A DNA stretch of 64,000 bases from Dinoroseobacter shibae DFL 12 = DSM 16493 (GCF_000018145.1 NC_009952.1:2294001-2358000), one strand, 5' to 3'; counted from the stretch's first letter, positions 9,242 through 18,650 are shown. The notes: generated by a model from the letters alone, not told the origin. Program-made: numbers and translations.

Positions 9242-9502
9242 CTATTGGGTGCTGACGATCGACTGGACCGCTTCCGCGAGGACTGCCCCGGCAACGCCCA
9301 GAATCGTGAGCCAGAGCCGCCGCTCGAGGCGCTCCAGCAAGGAATTCATGGCCTGCAAACGGTACTCCAGCGCCTCCCAGCGCTGCTCGGCAAGCCGTTC
9401 ATTGGCCTCGATCTTGTGGGACGGCACGCAGTCTGCAGGCCGACACTCGAACGGCTCGTAGAGAAACCGCGATCCACCCCTGGGCTTGGACGGATCGCTC
9501 AT
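9242..9502 (-). CDS. GTA g3.5 head formation protein
   Basis: 86-residue protein at the position of RcGTA rcc01685. The start at 9502 gives MSDPSKPRGGSRFLYEPFEC and an ATGA overlap with the portal stop; the longer frame to 9586 would lie inside the portal gene. Residues 35-62 form a charged helix (QRWEALEYRLQAMNSLLERL) and 63-83 a single hydrophobic segment, so it may be membrane associated. The family is linked to GTA head formation; its exact role is not deducible here. Confidence 0.85.
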   Translation of the reverse strand: MSDPSKPRGGSRFLYEPFECRPADCVPSHKIEANERLAEQRWEALEYRLQAMNSLLERLERRLWLTILGVAGAVLAEAVQSIVSTQ

Positions 9503-10689
9503 GAGCAATCCATTTCCGCCGGCAGCCCGAGCAGAACCCGCTTCTCGGCATCGGTGAGAAAACTCGCCGTCCCGATCCGCGCCCATTGCGCGTCGCGCTC
9601 AGCGGCAAGGGCCGGGATCTTGTCCAGATCGGGCGCGACATTCACGGCGTCCCCCGACAGATCCGTCAGCCAATGACCCAGCGACGCGGTCACCTTCTGC
9701 GCCAAGGGCAGCACCGTCAGGCGATAGAACGCCCGGTGCGCCTCCTGGTAGTTGGCATAGGTCGCGTCCCCGGGAATCCCCAGCAGCATCGGCGGAACCC
9801 CGAAGGCCAGCGCGATCTCGCGCGCCGCAGCCTCCTTGGTCTTCTGGAACTCCATGTCCGAGGGGCTGAACCCCATGGGTTTCCAGTCGAGCCCGCCTTC
9901 CAGCAACATGGGCCGCCCCGCATTGCGCGCACCCTGGTGGTAGCTGTCCATCTCGTCGACCAGCCGCGTGTACTGCTCGGGCGAGAGCGTATCGTCGCCC
10001 TCCGACCCCTTGTAGACCAACGCGCCCGACGGCCGCGCCGCATTGTCCAACAGCGCCTTTGACCACCGGGTCGCCGCGTTATGGACATCCAGCGCCGTCG
10101 CCGCCGCTTGCATCGGGGACAGCCCGTAATGGTCGTCCTGCGGATGGAACGTGCGCAGATGACAGATCGGCGTGCGCCCCTCCTCGACCATGAACCGGTG
10201 CTTGTGCGCCCCGACCGAGTACTCATAGGCGCTCGGCCAGCCATCCGCGCCGGGAATGATCCGCACCCGGTCCGAGCGCAGCACATGCAACTCCGTGGGC
10301 AGCTCGGGCTTGGCGAACACCGCCTCCACGAAACCGTCGCCGGTCAGCAGGAGCTGCGCATAGAGCGCCTCGAAGAACTCCGCCCGCCCCTGCGCCTGGC
10401 TGGGCCGCGCCAGCAGCGTGATCAGCGGATGCGCCTCGTAGCGCCGCTCCGCATCCTGGAACGCCAGCGGCAGCGCCGCGGCGGCCTCCGCAATCATCTT
10501 GACCGCCCGAAACCCCACCGGATTGCCCGCGAACCCGTTGCGCGTCAGCGACCCCGAATCCCGCGGTGTCCAGGCAATCCGCCCGGAGCTGCCCATGGCC
10601 ACAACCCGGCTCGTGGCCGACGCCTTGACCTCGGGCACGCGATCCGTCGCCGGTATGTCTTGTTTTTGTCGGAACAGATTGAACACCAT
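9499..10689 (-). CDS. GTA g3 portal protein
   Basis: 396-residue HK97-type portal, the dodecameric DNA entry ring. I chose ATG 10689 (MVFNLFRQKQD) with AGGA upstream because it gives the RcGTA length; an in-frame ATG at 10731 adds 14 residues without family support. FAGNPVGFRAVKMIAEAAA (about residues 45-63) and FGVPPMLLGIPGDATYANYQEA (about 320-341) are portal signatures. The large terminase ends 107 nt upstream of this start. Confidence 0.95.
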   Translation of the reverse strand: MVFNLFRQKQDIPATDRVPEVKASATSRVVAMGSSGRIAWTPRDSGSLTRNGFAGNPVGFRAVKMIAEAAAALPLAFQDAERRYEAHPLITLLARPSQAQGRAEFFEALYAQLLLTGDGFVEAVFAKPELPTELHVLRSDRVRIIPGADGWPSAYEYSVGAHKHRFMVEEGRTPICHLRTFHPQDDHYGLSPMQAAATALDVHNAATRWSKALLDNAARPSGALVYKGSEGDDTLSPEQYTRLVDEMDSYHQGARNAGRPMLLEGGLDWKPMGFSPSDMEFQKTKEAAAREIALAFGVPPMLLGIPGDATYANYQEAHRAFYRLTVLPLAQKVTASLGHWLTDLSGDAVNVAPDLDKIPALAAERDAQWARIGTASFLTDAEKRVLLGLPAEMDCS

Positions 10690-10796
10690 GAAAGATGCTT
10701 CCTTTTGTTCAGGCAGCCGGAAAGACGCCATCCGCGCGCGGCGGTGACGTGGATTCTGGTGCGATCAGTGATGGACGCGGCAGCGCGCCCCGGGGC

Positions 10797-12161
10797 TCAG
10801 AGCGCGCGGATCTGAGGCTCGCTCTTGTCTTTCGGCGGGTCCAGCAGAAGCTCGGTCAAGGCCCAGACCAGGGCATCGACCCGATCCGGACTGCCCGAGC
10901 CCTTGAACCCGTGATTGGTCATCTGGCACATCTGGTCTTCCAGCGCGCCGAGACCGCGAACATGCTTCACCCGCCGCTGCTCATAGAGCGCCGCGACCGG
11001 CTCCGCACGGACCACCTTGCCACGGGTCGCCCGCACCGCCCGGTAGGGCAGCACGTCATCGAGTTGCCGCAGCACGGTCTCCACCAGGTCGCCGCCCTGG
11101 TTAACCTCGGCCACGACCCGCTCCGCCTCATGGCGCCGCGCGGCCTCCACGGCGGCCTCGGCCCATTGCAGCGGCGTACTCGCCGAGACGGTCGCATCCT
11201 CCAGCACATAGGCCGTCCAGCCGCGCCGCTCGCCTTGCGCAACCAACCCGGCCACGACGATCCCGCAAGCATCGGACCCCTTGTGCCCGGTGACCGGCGG
11301 ATCGACCGCGACCACGATCCGGTCCAGTGGCGGAACGGTCTCGACCCTGTTGGCCTCGATCCCGGCACTGGTCCAGAGCGCGCCCTCGACATCGTCCAGA
11401 AGCACGCCATCGAGTTCCTGACGCCCCAGCCGTGTCCCGGCATAGCGCGCCCGGATTTCCTCCAGGAAACTCGCGGCCAGGTAGGCCCGGTTCGCCTCCG
11501 TCGGCGCGGTCGTCTTGACCGTGGAGCCGGTGGCAAGGATCTGTTTCAGGATCGTCGAGGGCCGTGGCGTGGTCGTCACGACCTGCCGCGGGTTGACGCC
11601 CAGGCGCAGCGCGAATTGCAACATGTCCCAGGTTTCTTCGGCATTCGGCCATTTCGCCAACTCGTCCACCCAGGCCGCATCGAATTGCGGCCCGCGCAGG
11701 GCCTCCGGATCGTTGGCCGAGTGGCATTTCGCGATCGCGCCGTTCGGCCAGACCAACTGCCGCCGGGTGCCCTGCCACTCGGGCTTCCGGTCCGCCGGGC
11801 TGCAGGCCAGAATGCCGCTCTCGCCGAAGATCATCACATCGCGCACCTGGTCATAGGTCTCCCCGACCAGGGCGACCCGCCGTGACCGTCCCGCATCCAG
11901 CGGGCGCGCGCCTTCGACCTCGGCGCGCACCCACTCGGCGCCTGCCCGGGTCTTGCCCGCGCCACGGCCGCCGAGAATGACCCAGGTCCGCCAGTCACCC
12001 TCCGGGGCGATCTGATGCGGCAAGGCCCAGAACTCGAACAGATGCGGCAAGGCCGCGATGGCATGGTCACTCAGGCTCTCCAGAAACGTCTGGGTGACTT
12101 CTGGCGGTTCTGAGGTCAGCCAGTCTGCGCCCGATTTCAGCGCGAGCTGCGACAAGGTCAT
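10797..12161 (-). CDS. GTA g2 terminase large subunit
   Basis: 454-residue packaging motor. Walker A GGRGAGKTRAG is near residue 54, the coupling and Walker B region includes AWVDELAKW, and the RNase H-like nuclease domain shows IVVAVDPPVTGHKGSDACG and VVAEVNQGGDLVE. I chose ATG 12161 (MTLSQLALKSG; GGAG just upstream) over the ATG at 12233, which lies deeper inside g1. In GTAs the enzyme packages random genomic DNA by headful rather than phage DNA. Confidence 0.95.
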   Translation of the reverse strand: MTLSQLALKSGADWLTSEPPEVTQTFLESLSDHAIAALPHLFEFWALPHQIAPEGDWRTWVILGGRGAGKTRAGAEWVRAEVEGARPLDAGRSRRVALVGETYDQVRDVMIFGESGILACSPADRKPEWQGTRRQLVWPNGAIAKCHSANDPEALRGPQFDAAWVDELAKWPNAEETWDMLQFALRLGVNPRQVVTTTPRPSTILKQILATGSTVKTTAPTEANRAYLAASFLEEIRARYAGTRLGRQELDGVLLDDVEGALWTSAGIEANRVETVPPLDRIVVAVDPPVTGHKGSDACGIVVAGLVAQGERRGWTAYVLEDATVSASTPLQWAEAAVEAARRHEAERVVAEVNQGGDLVETVLRQLDDVLPYRAVRATRGKVVRAEPVAALYEQRRVKHVRGLGALEDQMCQMTNHGFKGSGSPDRVDALVWALTELLLDPPKDKSEPQIRAL

Positions 12162-12432
12162 AGGCTCCTGCGTGCAGTCCCCCGTTTTCCTTTGCGAGTT
12201 GCTCTGCAAGTCGACTTTCCTCCCTGAGTGCAATACCCGAAATCTCCCGCAACTCTTTCAAGAGCTTGCGGAATTCTCCGGCGCTGGTGTCATTTGGTGT
12301 TCCAGTACGCGCCAGTTCCTCTACACGGACAATGGCGCACTGAACGCAATTTCGCAGGTAAACAACCTGGTCTGTTGCGGCATCGAGAAAGCTACCTGGC
12401 TGGCAGGCTCCGGTCCCGGTGTCTCCGATCAT
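12067..12432 (-). CDS. GTA g1 small terminase-like protein
   Basis: 121-residue first gene of the GTA cluster, matching the position of RcGTA g1 (small terminase, TerS). MIGDTGTGACQPGSFLDA is followed by a helical, charged central part (FRKLLKELREISGIALREE, about residues 54-72) consistent with oligomerisation. GTA TerS proteins lack strong sequence-specific DNA binding in the family model, which fits random packaging. Its 3' end overlaps g2 by 95 nt. The assignment rests on position and general character. Confidence 0.8.
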   Translation of the reverse strand: MIGDTGTGACQPGSFLDAATDQVVYLRNCVQCAIVRVEELARTGTPNDTSAGEFRKLLKELREISGIALREESRLAEQLAKENGGLHAGAYDLVAARAEIGRRLADLRTARSHPDVSGEPE

Positions 12433-12464
12433 GCTGAAGGGCCTCTCAGGCTTTTCCGCACGAG

Positions 12465-12497
12465 TAAAAGAAAAACGGCCGAGGTTTCCCTTGGCCG
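12465..12497 (-). terminator. Intrinsic terminator in the GTA leader, downstream of mltG
   Basis: On the minus strand a CGGCC-A-AGG stem, GAAA tetraloop and CCT-C-GGCCG arm (one internal mismatch) is followed by TTTTTCTTTT. It lies about 110 nt after the mltG stop and 33 nt before g1. It can end the fab-mltG operon and, because a promoter sits upstream of it at 12526-12554, it can also act as an attenuator for GTA transcription. Confidence 0.75.
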
Positions 12498-12525
12498 CTT
12501 ACCCACTTTTTCTAGCTTGCCTGAA

Positions 12526-12554
12526 GGTATACTTTGGAGCGTTCGCCAAGTCAA
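12526..12554 (-). promoter_or_regulatory. Candidate sigma70 promoter for the GTA cluster
   Basis: Read on the minus strand: TTGACT (12549-12554), a 17-nt spacer, then TATACC (12526-12531). This is the best promoter-like match between mltG and g1. The predicted transcript would begin near 12519 and run into the terminator at 12465-12497 before reaching g1 at 12432. Confidence 0.55.
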
Positions 12555-12607
12555 ACACTATCGCATAGGTTGCGCAACACCCAGCGCGCGCTGCCCCGCG
12601 AATTCGC

Positions 12608-13762
12608 TCAGTTCGCCTCCCGGCTGCGCTCGATCGCGCGCCACCGCGCCACGTTCTCGTTGTGCTCCGCAAGCGTGCGCGAGAAGGCGTGCCCGCCAGT
12701 GCCATCGGCCACGAAAAAGATGTAATCCGTCTCGGCCGGCTGCACCGCCGCGAAGATCGCTTCGCGCCCAGGATTGGCGATGGGCGTTGGTGGAAGCCCC
12801 GGAATAACATAAGTATTATAAGGCGTTGCCCCACGCAACTCGCTGCGCCGCAAGCCCCGGCCCAAAACCCCCACCCCATTGGTGATGCCATAGATCACCG
12901 TCGGGTCGGTCTGCAGGCGCATCCCCCGATTGAGCCGGTTCACGAAGACCGACGAGACCACCTCCCGCTCCTCCGGAACCGAGGTTTCCTTCTCGATGAT
13001 CGACGCCAGGATCAGCGCCTCCTCCGGGCTTTCCAGCGGCAGTTCAGCGTCCCGCGCCGCCCAGGCCTGCGCCAGGATCCGGGTCTGCGCCTCCGACATC
13101 GCCGCAATGATATCCGCCCGATCTCCGCCGCGCGCGACCTCGTAGGTGTCCGGCGCCAGGCTGCCCTCCGGCGGCACCTCGGCGATCTCTCCGCTCAGGA
13201 AATCGGCCTTGCGCAGCGCATCCACGATCTGCCAGCTCGTCACCCCCTCGGCGATCGCCACCCGGTAGGCCATCGGCGTGCCCGCTGCCACCAGCTCCGC
13301 ATAGGCCGCGGGCACCGGCTCGCCGGGTGCGAAACTGGCCACCAACTCGTCGCGGTCCTCCCCCGGGATCCGCTCGCGCAACCGCAGCTCCGCGTCGTCG
13401 ACCCGGATCTGGTAAGTCGCCATGTAGCGGAACGAGGCCGCCCCCCCCGCGGTCAGAATATCCAGCACATCCGCCATGGAGGCGCCCGCAGGGATCTCAT
13501 AACTCCCGAATTTCAGATCGCCTTCCCGCTCGGTATATTGCGCGCCCAGCCGAAAGATCACCGCCGAGCTGACGGCCCCTTCCGCCTCCAACGCATCCGC
13601 GATCCGCGTCAGGGACGCCCCCCGCGGCACCTCGAAGAAGATCGGCTCCGCCAGCGGCCCCTGCCCGGTAAAGGACCGCTGCCCCCAGGCAATCACCGCG
13701 ACCAGCGCGAGAAACCCCACGATCAGCAGGGTCAGCATGTTGGACGCAAGCGCGCGCCACAT
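12608..13762 (-). CDS. mltG: Endolytic murein transglycosylase MltG
   Basis: 384-residue YceG-family inner-membrane lytic transglycosylase that cuts nascent glycan strands. One N-terminal transmembrane segment (about residues 9-27: MLTLLIVGFLALVAVIAWG), a LysM-like region, then the YceG domain. The catalytic Glu lies in ASIIEKETSVPEEREVVSSV (about residues 235-254). The start overlaps the fabF stop by one nt (TGATG). Cotranscription behind the fatty-acid genes is the usual Rhodobacterales arrangement. Confidence 0.95.
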   Translation of the reverse strand: MWRALASNMLTLLIVGFLALVAVIAWGQRSFTGQGPLAEPIFFEVPRGASLTRIADALEAEGAVSSAVIFRLGAQYTEREGDLKFGSYEIPAGASMADVLDILTAGGAASFRYMATYQIRVDDAELRLRERIPGEDRDELVASFAPGEPVPAAYAELVAAGTPMAYRVAIAEGVTSWQIVDALRKADFLSGEIAEVPPEGSLAPDTYEVARGGDRADIIAAMSEAQTRILAQAWAARDAELPLESPEEALILASIIEKETSVPEEREVVSSVFVNRLNRGMRLQTDPTVIYGITNGVGVLGRGLRRSELRGATPYNTYVIPGLPPTPIANPGREAIFAAVQPAETDYIFFVADGTGGHAFSRTLAEHNENVARWRAIERSREAN

Positions 13763-15024
13763 CAGTCGGTGACCCGCGCCAGAACCAGGGAGGCATTGGT
13801 GCCGCCGAACCCGAAGGAGTTCGACAGCGCATAGTCGATCTTGCGCTTGCGCGCCGCGTTCGCGGCAAGGTCCAGCTTGCTCTCGACCGCCGGATTGTCC
13901 AGGTTGATCGTCGGCGGCGCCACCTGGTCGCGAATGGCCAGGATCGAGAAGATCGCTTCCACCGCGCCAGCCGCCCCCAGAAGATGCCCGACCGAGGACT
14001 TTGTGGAACTCATGGTCGCGGTCTCGACCCCGGCGCCCAAGACCCGCTCCACCGCGGCCAGCTCGATCACATCCGCCATGGTCGACGTCCCGTGGGCGTT
14101 GATGTAATCCACCTGCGCGCCCTCGATGCCCGCCCGGTTCAAGGCCGCGCGCATGGACCGCTCGCCGCCCTCGCCATCCTCCGACGGCGCGGTGATGTGA
14201 TACGCATCCCCCGACAGGCCATAGCCCACCACCTCGGCATAGATCTTCGCACCGCGCGCCTTGGCATGCGCGTACTCTTCGAGAACGACCACCCCGGCCC
14301 CCTCGCCCATCACGAACCCGTCCCGGTCCGCATCATAGGGGCGGCTGGCCGACGCGGGATCATTGCCGCGCTTGGTGCTCAGGGCCTTGCAGGCGTTGAA
14401 CCCCGCAATCCCGATCTCCGAGATCGGGCTTTCGGCCCCGCCCGCCACCATCACATCCGCATCGTCCAGCATGATCAGCCGCGCGGCGTCCCCGATGGCA
14501 TGGGCCCCGGTGGAACACGCCGTCACCACCGCATGGTTTGGCCCCTTGAAGCCGAACCGGATCGACACCTGCCCGGAAACCAGGTTGATCAGCGCGCCGG
14601 GGATGAAGAACGGCGAAACCCGCCGCGGCCCCCGCTCCTTGAGCAGAACCGCCGTCTCCGCGATGCTGCTCAGCCCGCCGATGCCCGAGCCGATCATCAC
14701 ACCCGTGCGCAGCCTGCCATCCTCGTCTTCGGGCGCCCAGCCGGAATCCCGGACCGCCTGCTCCGCCGCCGCCATGCCATAGAGGATGAACTCGTCCACC
14801 TTGCGCTGCTCTTTCGGCGGCATCCAGTCATCGGGGTTGAACGTCCCGTCGCTGCCATCGCCCCGCGGCACCTCGCAGGCATAGGTCGTCGCCAGATGGC
14901 TCGCATCGAAGCGCGTGATCTGCCCCGCGCCGGATTGCCCGGCCAACAGACGCGTCCACGTTTCCTCGACGCCACTGGCCAGCGGCGACACCATTCCCAA
15001 TCCTGTGACCACAACCCGACGCAT
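13762..15024 (-). CDS. fabF: Beta-ketoacyl-ACP synthase II
   Basis: 420-residue condensing enzyme of type II fatty acid synthesis, elongating acyl-ACP with malonyl-ACP. Catalytic Cys in TACSTGAHA, His in NAHGTSTMADV and His in SSVGHLLGAAGAVE form the Cys-His-His triad. ATG 15024 (MRRVVVTGLGMVS) follows AGGA at good spacing; a TTG two codons earlier is an unlikely start. It is 164 nt downstream of acpP. Confidence 0.97.
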   Translation of the reverse strand: MRRVVVTGLGMVSPLASGVEETWTRLLAGQSGAGQITRFDASHLATTYACEVPRGDGSDGTFNPDDWMPPKEQRKVDEFILYGMAAAEQAVRDSGWAPEDEDGRLRTGVMIGSGIGGLSSIAETAVLLKERGPRRVSPFFIPGALINLVSGQVSIRFGFKGPNHAVVTACSTGAHAIGDAARLIMLDDADVMVAGGAESPISEIGIAGFNACKALSTKRGNDPASASRPYDADRDGFVMGEGAGVVVLEEYAHAKARGAKIYAEVVGYGLSGDAYHITAPSEDGEGGERSMRAALNRAGIEGAQVDYINAHGTSTMADVIELAAVERVLGAGVETATMSSTKSSVGHLLGAAGAVEAIFSILAIRDQVAPPTINLDNPAVESKLDLAANAARKRKIDYALSNSFGFGGTNASLVLARVTD

Positions 15025-15188
15025 GCTCAATCCTCACCGGTCTTTTTCTCCGCCACCTGATACACGCGGCACCTACCACGGGGCAAGCAACAAGCCGCAA
15101 GTCCAGCACGACCTCGCGCAGCCCCGACCCCGCAACGCAAAACGGCGCCCCGAGGGACGCCGACCTGCCTGTTCTGAAACGCCTGGGA

Positions 15189-15422
15189 TCAGGACGCTTC
15201 GGAGATGAACTTCACCGCATCGCCAAAGGTCTGAATGGTCTCGGCGGCATCGTCCGGGATCTCGATGCTGAACTCTTCTTCGAAGGCCATGACCAGCTCG
15301 ACCGTATCCAGGCTGTCCGCGCCGAGGTCGTCGATGAAGGACGCGTTTTCAACGACCTTGCTCTCTTCCACGCCCAGATGCTCCACCACGATCTTCTTCA
15401 CGCGATCCGCTACGTCGCTCAT
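15189..15422 (-). CDS. acpP: Acyl carrier protein
   Basis: 77-residue acyl carrier protein. The phosphopantetheine Ser is in [12 protein letters not shown] (residue 37-38). Acidic and helical throughout, as the family requires. GAGG lies 8 nt before ATG 15422 ([10 protein letters not shown]); the ATG two codons earlier (MNMSD) is too close to it. The frame extends further upstream but with no conserved sequence. It sits between fabG and fabF, the classical order. Confidence 0.97.
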
Positions 15423-15594
15423 GTTCATGTCCTCATTCGTGTTATCGGGTCTTCGCCCGGTGTCGTCTGTGCCGCCCAATACGGCGATGGTAGTCCGCAA
15501 AGCGGCAGGACCGGTCTCCCGCTCCAAAACTGCGCCGCCTATATCACATGGCTTGTCAAAGGCAAACGCTTTCGCGCCAGCCGCGCGGGATGGC

Positions 15595-16335
15595 TCAAAT
15601 CATCGCCAACCCGCCGTTTACATGCAGGACCGATCCGGTCACGTAACCCGCCTCGGGGCTGGCCAGATAGACCACCGCCGCGGCGATTTCACCCGGCTCG
15701 CCCATGCGCCCCGACGGCACCTGCACCAGCAGCTTGTCCTTCTGATCGTCGGTCAGCTTGTCGGTCATCGCGGTGCTGATGAAGCCCGGCGCCACGGCAT
15801 TGACCGTGATCCCGCGGCTCGCCACCTCATAGGCCAGCGACTTCGACATCCCCACCATCCCGGCCTTGGAGGCCGCGTAATTTCCCTGCCCCGGATTGCC
15901 GGTCGCGCCGACGACCGAGCTGATATTGACGATCCGGCCCCAGCGCGCCTTCATCATCCCGCGCAACACGCCCCGGCACAGCCGCATGGTCGAGGTCAGG
16001 TTGACGTCCAGAACGCTGGCCCATTCCTCGTCCGACATCCGCATGAACAGGTTGTCGCGGGTGATCCCGGCATTGTTCACCAGGATATCGACCGACCCCA
16101 TGGCCGCGACCGCCTGCTTGGGCAGGGCCTCGACCGCGTCCGCATCGCTCAGGTTGCAGGGCAGAACATGGGCCCGCTCCCCCAATTCCGCCGCCAGCGC
16201 TTCGAGCGGATCGACGCGCGTCCCGCTCAGCCCGACGGTCGCGCCTTGGGCGTGCAGCGCCGTGGCAATCGCCCCGCCGATCCCGCCGGAGGCTCCGGTG
16301 ACAAGCGCCGTCTTGCCGGTCAAATCGAACATCAT
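15595..16335 (-). CDS. fabG: 3-oxoacyl-ACP reductase
   Basis: 246-residue NADPH-dependent short-chain dehydrogenase reducing 3-oxoacyl-ACP. Cofactor motif [12 protein letters not shown] (about residues 14-25), NNAGITRDN, catalytic Ser in [10 protein letters not shown] and the Tyr-x-x-x-Lys pair in YAASKAGM. The start overlaps the fabD stop (ATGATG). The standard FabG length rules out a partial gene. Confidence 0.97.
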
Positions 16336-17279
16336 GCCGTCTCCTCGCGTGTGGTGCAGACCTTGCGGACATCCTCAGAGGTGCCGATCGCCTGGGTCGC
16401 GATGCTGCGATCGATGCGCCGCACCATGCCGATCAAGGCCTTGCCCGCGCCGATCTCCCAGATTTCCGTCACGCCGTTCTGCGCCATCCAGCCCACGCTT
16501 TCGCGCCAACGCACCGACCCGGTGATCTGCCGGATCAGCAGGTCGCGGATCTGCTCGGGCGCGGTGACCGGGGCGGCCAGCACATTGGCGATCACCGGCA
16601 CGCGCGGCGTGGCGATCTCCACCGCGGCGAGCGCATCTTTCATCGTCTCCGCCGCGGGCGCCATCAACGCGCAATGGAACGGCGCGCTCACCGGCAGCAA
16701 CACCGCGCGTTTCGCGCCGCGCGCCTTGGCCAGATCGACCGCACGCTCCACCGCCGCCTTGTGGCCCGACACCACGACCTGCCCCGGGTCGTTGTCATTG
16801 GCCGCCTCGCAGACCTCGCCTTGGGCGGCTTCCTCGGCCACCGCGCAAACGGTCTCGAAATTCAGCCCCAGAAGGGCCGCCATGGCGCCCACGCCCACGG
16901 GCACCGCCTCCTGCATGGCCCGCCCCCGCGCCCGCAACAGCCGCGCTGTATCGCCCACGCTGAGCGCGCCCGCCGCCGCCAGCGCCGAATACTCGCCCAG
17001 CGAATGCCCCGCCGCGCAAGACACCTCCGCCCAGTCCAGCCCCTCGGCCTCCAGCGCCCGCAGCGCGGCCAGGGACGTCGCCATCAGCGCGGGCTGCGCA
17101 TTCTCGGTCAGCGTCAGCCGGTCCGCCTCGCCCTCCCAGATCAGCGCGCTCAGCGCCTCGCCCAGGGCATCGTCGACCTCCTCGAAAACGGCCCGCGCCG
17201 CCGGGTAGGCCTCGGCGAGATCGCGCCCCATACCGATAGTCTGTGCCCCCTGCCCGGGGAAAACGAAGGCTCTGCTCAT
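16332..17279 (-). CDS. fabD: Malonyl CoA-acyl carrier protein transacylase
   Basis: 315-residue FabD loading malonyl groups onto ACP. N-terminal FVFPGQGAQTIGMG, nucleophile Ser in GHSLGEYSAL (about residue 92) and the second catalytic His in SAPFHCALM (near residue 201) are all present. First gene of the minus-strand fatty acid operon; the divergent cytochrome b561 gene starts 160 nt away, so promoters for both lie in 17280-17439. Confidence 0.97.
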   Translation of the reverse strand: MSRAFVFPGQGAQTIGMGRDLAEAYPAARAVFEEVDDALGEALSALIWEGEADRLTLTENAQPALMATSLAALRALEAEGLDWAEVSCAAGHSLGEYSALAAAGALSVGDTARLLRARGRAMQEAVPVGVGAMAALLGLNFETVCAVAEEAAQGEVCEAANDNDPGQVVVSGHKAAVERAVDLAKARGAKRAVLLPVSAPFHCALMAPAAETMKDALAAVEIATPRVPVIANVLAAPVTAPEQIRDLLIRQITGSVRWRESVGWMAQNGVTEIWEIGAGKALIGMVRRIDRSIATQAIGTSEDVRKVCTTREETA

Positions 17280-17439
17280 GGAAACTCCTCATTCTGGCGT
17301 CCCGCCTCATACCCGAGCGGGCCTTGGCGTGCAATCTCCGCCCCCGGGTCCCAATCGCCGCACAACTCTTGTGCTCCGAGCGCCTTTGCCCCACGCGCCG
17401 CACTCGCTAGGTGAACATCGAACCGGCAAGGAGACCCCG

Positions 17440-18642
17440 ATGGCCCTCACCAACGCGCACAACACTTACGGCAGTGTCAGCAAGACCCTGCACTGGCTCA
17501 CGGTCGCGCTGATCCTCACCCTGATCCCGCTGGGCATCATTGCCAACGACATGCCCTTCGCTACCGGGGAGGAGCTGTCGCGCAAGGCATTTGTCTTCTC
17601 GATCCACAAGACGCTCGGGGTCACCGCCTTCTTCGCCGCCCTGGCCCGAGTCGCCTGGATGCTGAGCCAACCCAAACCCGCCCCCCTGCATCCCGAGCGG
17701 CGGCTGGAAACCTTCGCCGCCGAAACCGTGCACTGGACCCTCTATGGCACGCTCCTGCTGGTGCCTCTCTCCGGCTGGATCCACCACGCGGCCACCACCG
17801 GTTTTGCGCCGATCTGGTGGCCCTTTGGTCAATCTCTGCCCTTCGTGCCGAAATCCGACACGCTCGCCCATACCTTCGCCAGCCTGCACATCATCTTCGA
17901 GCGGGTTCTCGTGATCGCGCTGGTCCTGCACGTCGCGGGCGCGCTCAAGCACCGCTTCTTCGACCGCGACCTGACCCTGCAACGCATGCTGCCCGGCGCA
18001 ACCGCTGCCGCCCCCGCGACCCCCGCCAAGCCCCACGGCCCCGCCCTGCCGCTGTTGGGCGCTGCCGGGGCCTTCGCCGCGGCGCTGGCCGTGGGCGCGG
18101 GGCTCGGGCTCTTCGCCCATGACGACGCCGCCCCCCTGCCGCAGGCCGAACTCGCCGAGGTCGCCTCCGACTGGACCGTCGAGGACGGCACCCTCTCGAT
18201 CACCGTCACCCAACTCGGCGCACCGGTCACCGGCACGTTCGAAGACTGGACCGCCGCCATCGCCTACGACCCCGACAGCCGCACGGGCGATGTCACCGTC
18301 ACCGTCGCGATCCCCAGCCTCACCCTCGGCTCCGTCACGTCCCAGGCGCTTGGGGCGGAATTCTTCGCCGCCGACACCCACCCCACCGCCACCTTCGCGG
18401 CCGAGATCACCGGCACCGACGCGGGCCATACCGCCGAGGGCACCCTGACCCTGAAAGGCAGCACCGTGCCGGTCACCCTGCCCTTCACCCTGAACATCAC
18501 CGACGGCCTCGCCCGCATGACCGGCGAGACGCAAGTCGCCCGGCTCGATTTCGGCATCGGCACCGCCTACCCGGACGAGACCAGCGTGGGTTTCACCGTC
18601 ACCATCGCGGTGGACCTGACCGCCCGCAGCACAGCCCCCTGA
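17440..18642 (+). CDS. Cytochrome b561-YceI fusion protein
   Basis: 400-residue fusion. Residues of about 8-185 form a four-helix cytochrome b561 of the prokaryotic type (SKTLHWLTVALILTLIPLG, HKTLGVTAFFAALARVAWM, AETVHWTLYGTLLLVPLSGW, HIIFERVLVIALVLHVAGAL), with His ligands for two haems. A further hydrophobic segment near 205-228 precedes a periplasmic YceI lipocalin-like domain (about 240-398). ATG 17440 has AAGGAG upstream. A separate yceI gene lies just downstream, convergent. The fusion suggests electron transfer tied to binding of a quinone-like lipid; that function is inference. Confidence 0.92.
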   Translation: MALTNAHNTYGSVSKTLHWLTVALILTLIPLGIIANDMPFATGEELSRKAFVFSIHKTLGVTAFFAALARVAWMLSQPKPAPLHPERRLETFAAETVHWTLYGTLLLVPLSGWIHHAATTGFAPIWWPFGQSLPFVPKSDTLAHTFASLHIIFERVLVIALVLHVAGALKHRFFDRDLTLQRMLPGATAAAPATPAKPHGPALPLLGAAGAFAAALAVGAGLGLFAHDDAAPLPQAELAEVASDWTVEDGTLSITVTQLGAPVTGTFEDWTAAIAYDPDSRTGDVTVTVAIPSLTLGSVTSQALGAEFFAADTHPTATFAAEITGTDAGHTAEGTLTLKGSTVPVTLPFTLNITDGLARMTGETQVARLDFGIGTAYPDETSVGFTVTIAVDLTARSTAP

Positions 18643-18650
18643 GCCGCACG

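Noticed and set aside
1-12432. Active prophage
   Set aside because: Gene order and sizes match the GTA structural cluster; no integrase, replication, or lysis module is present.
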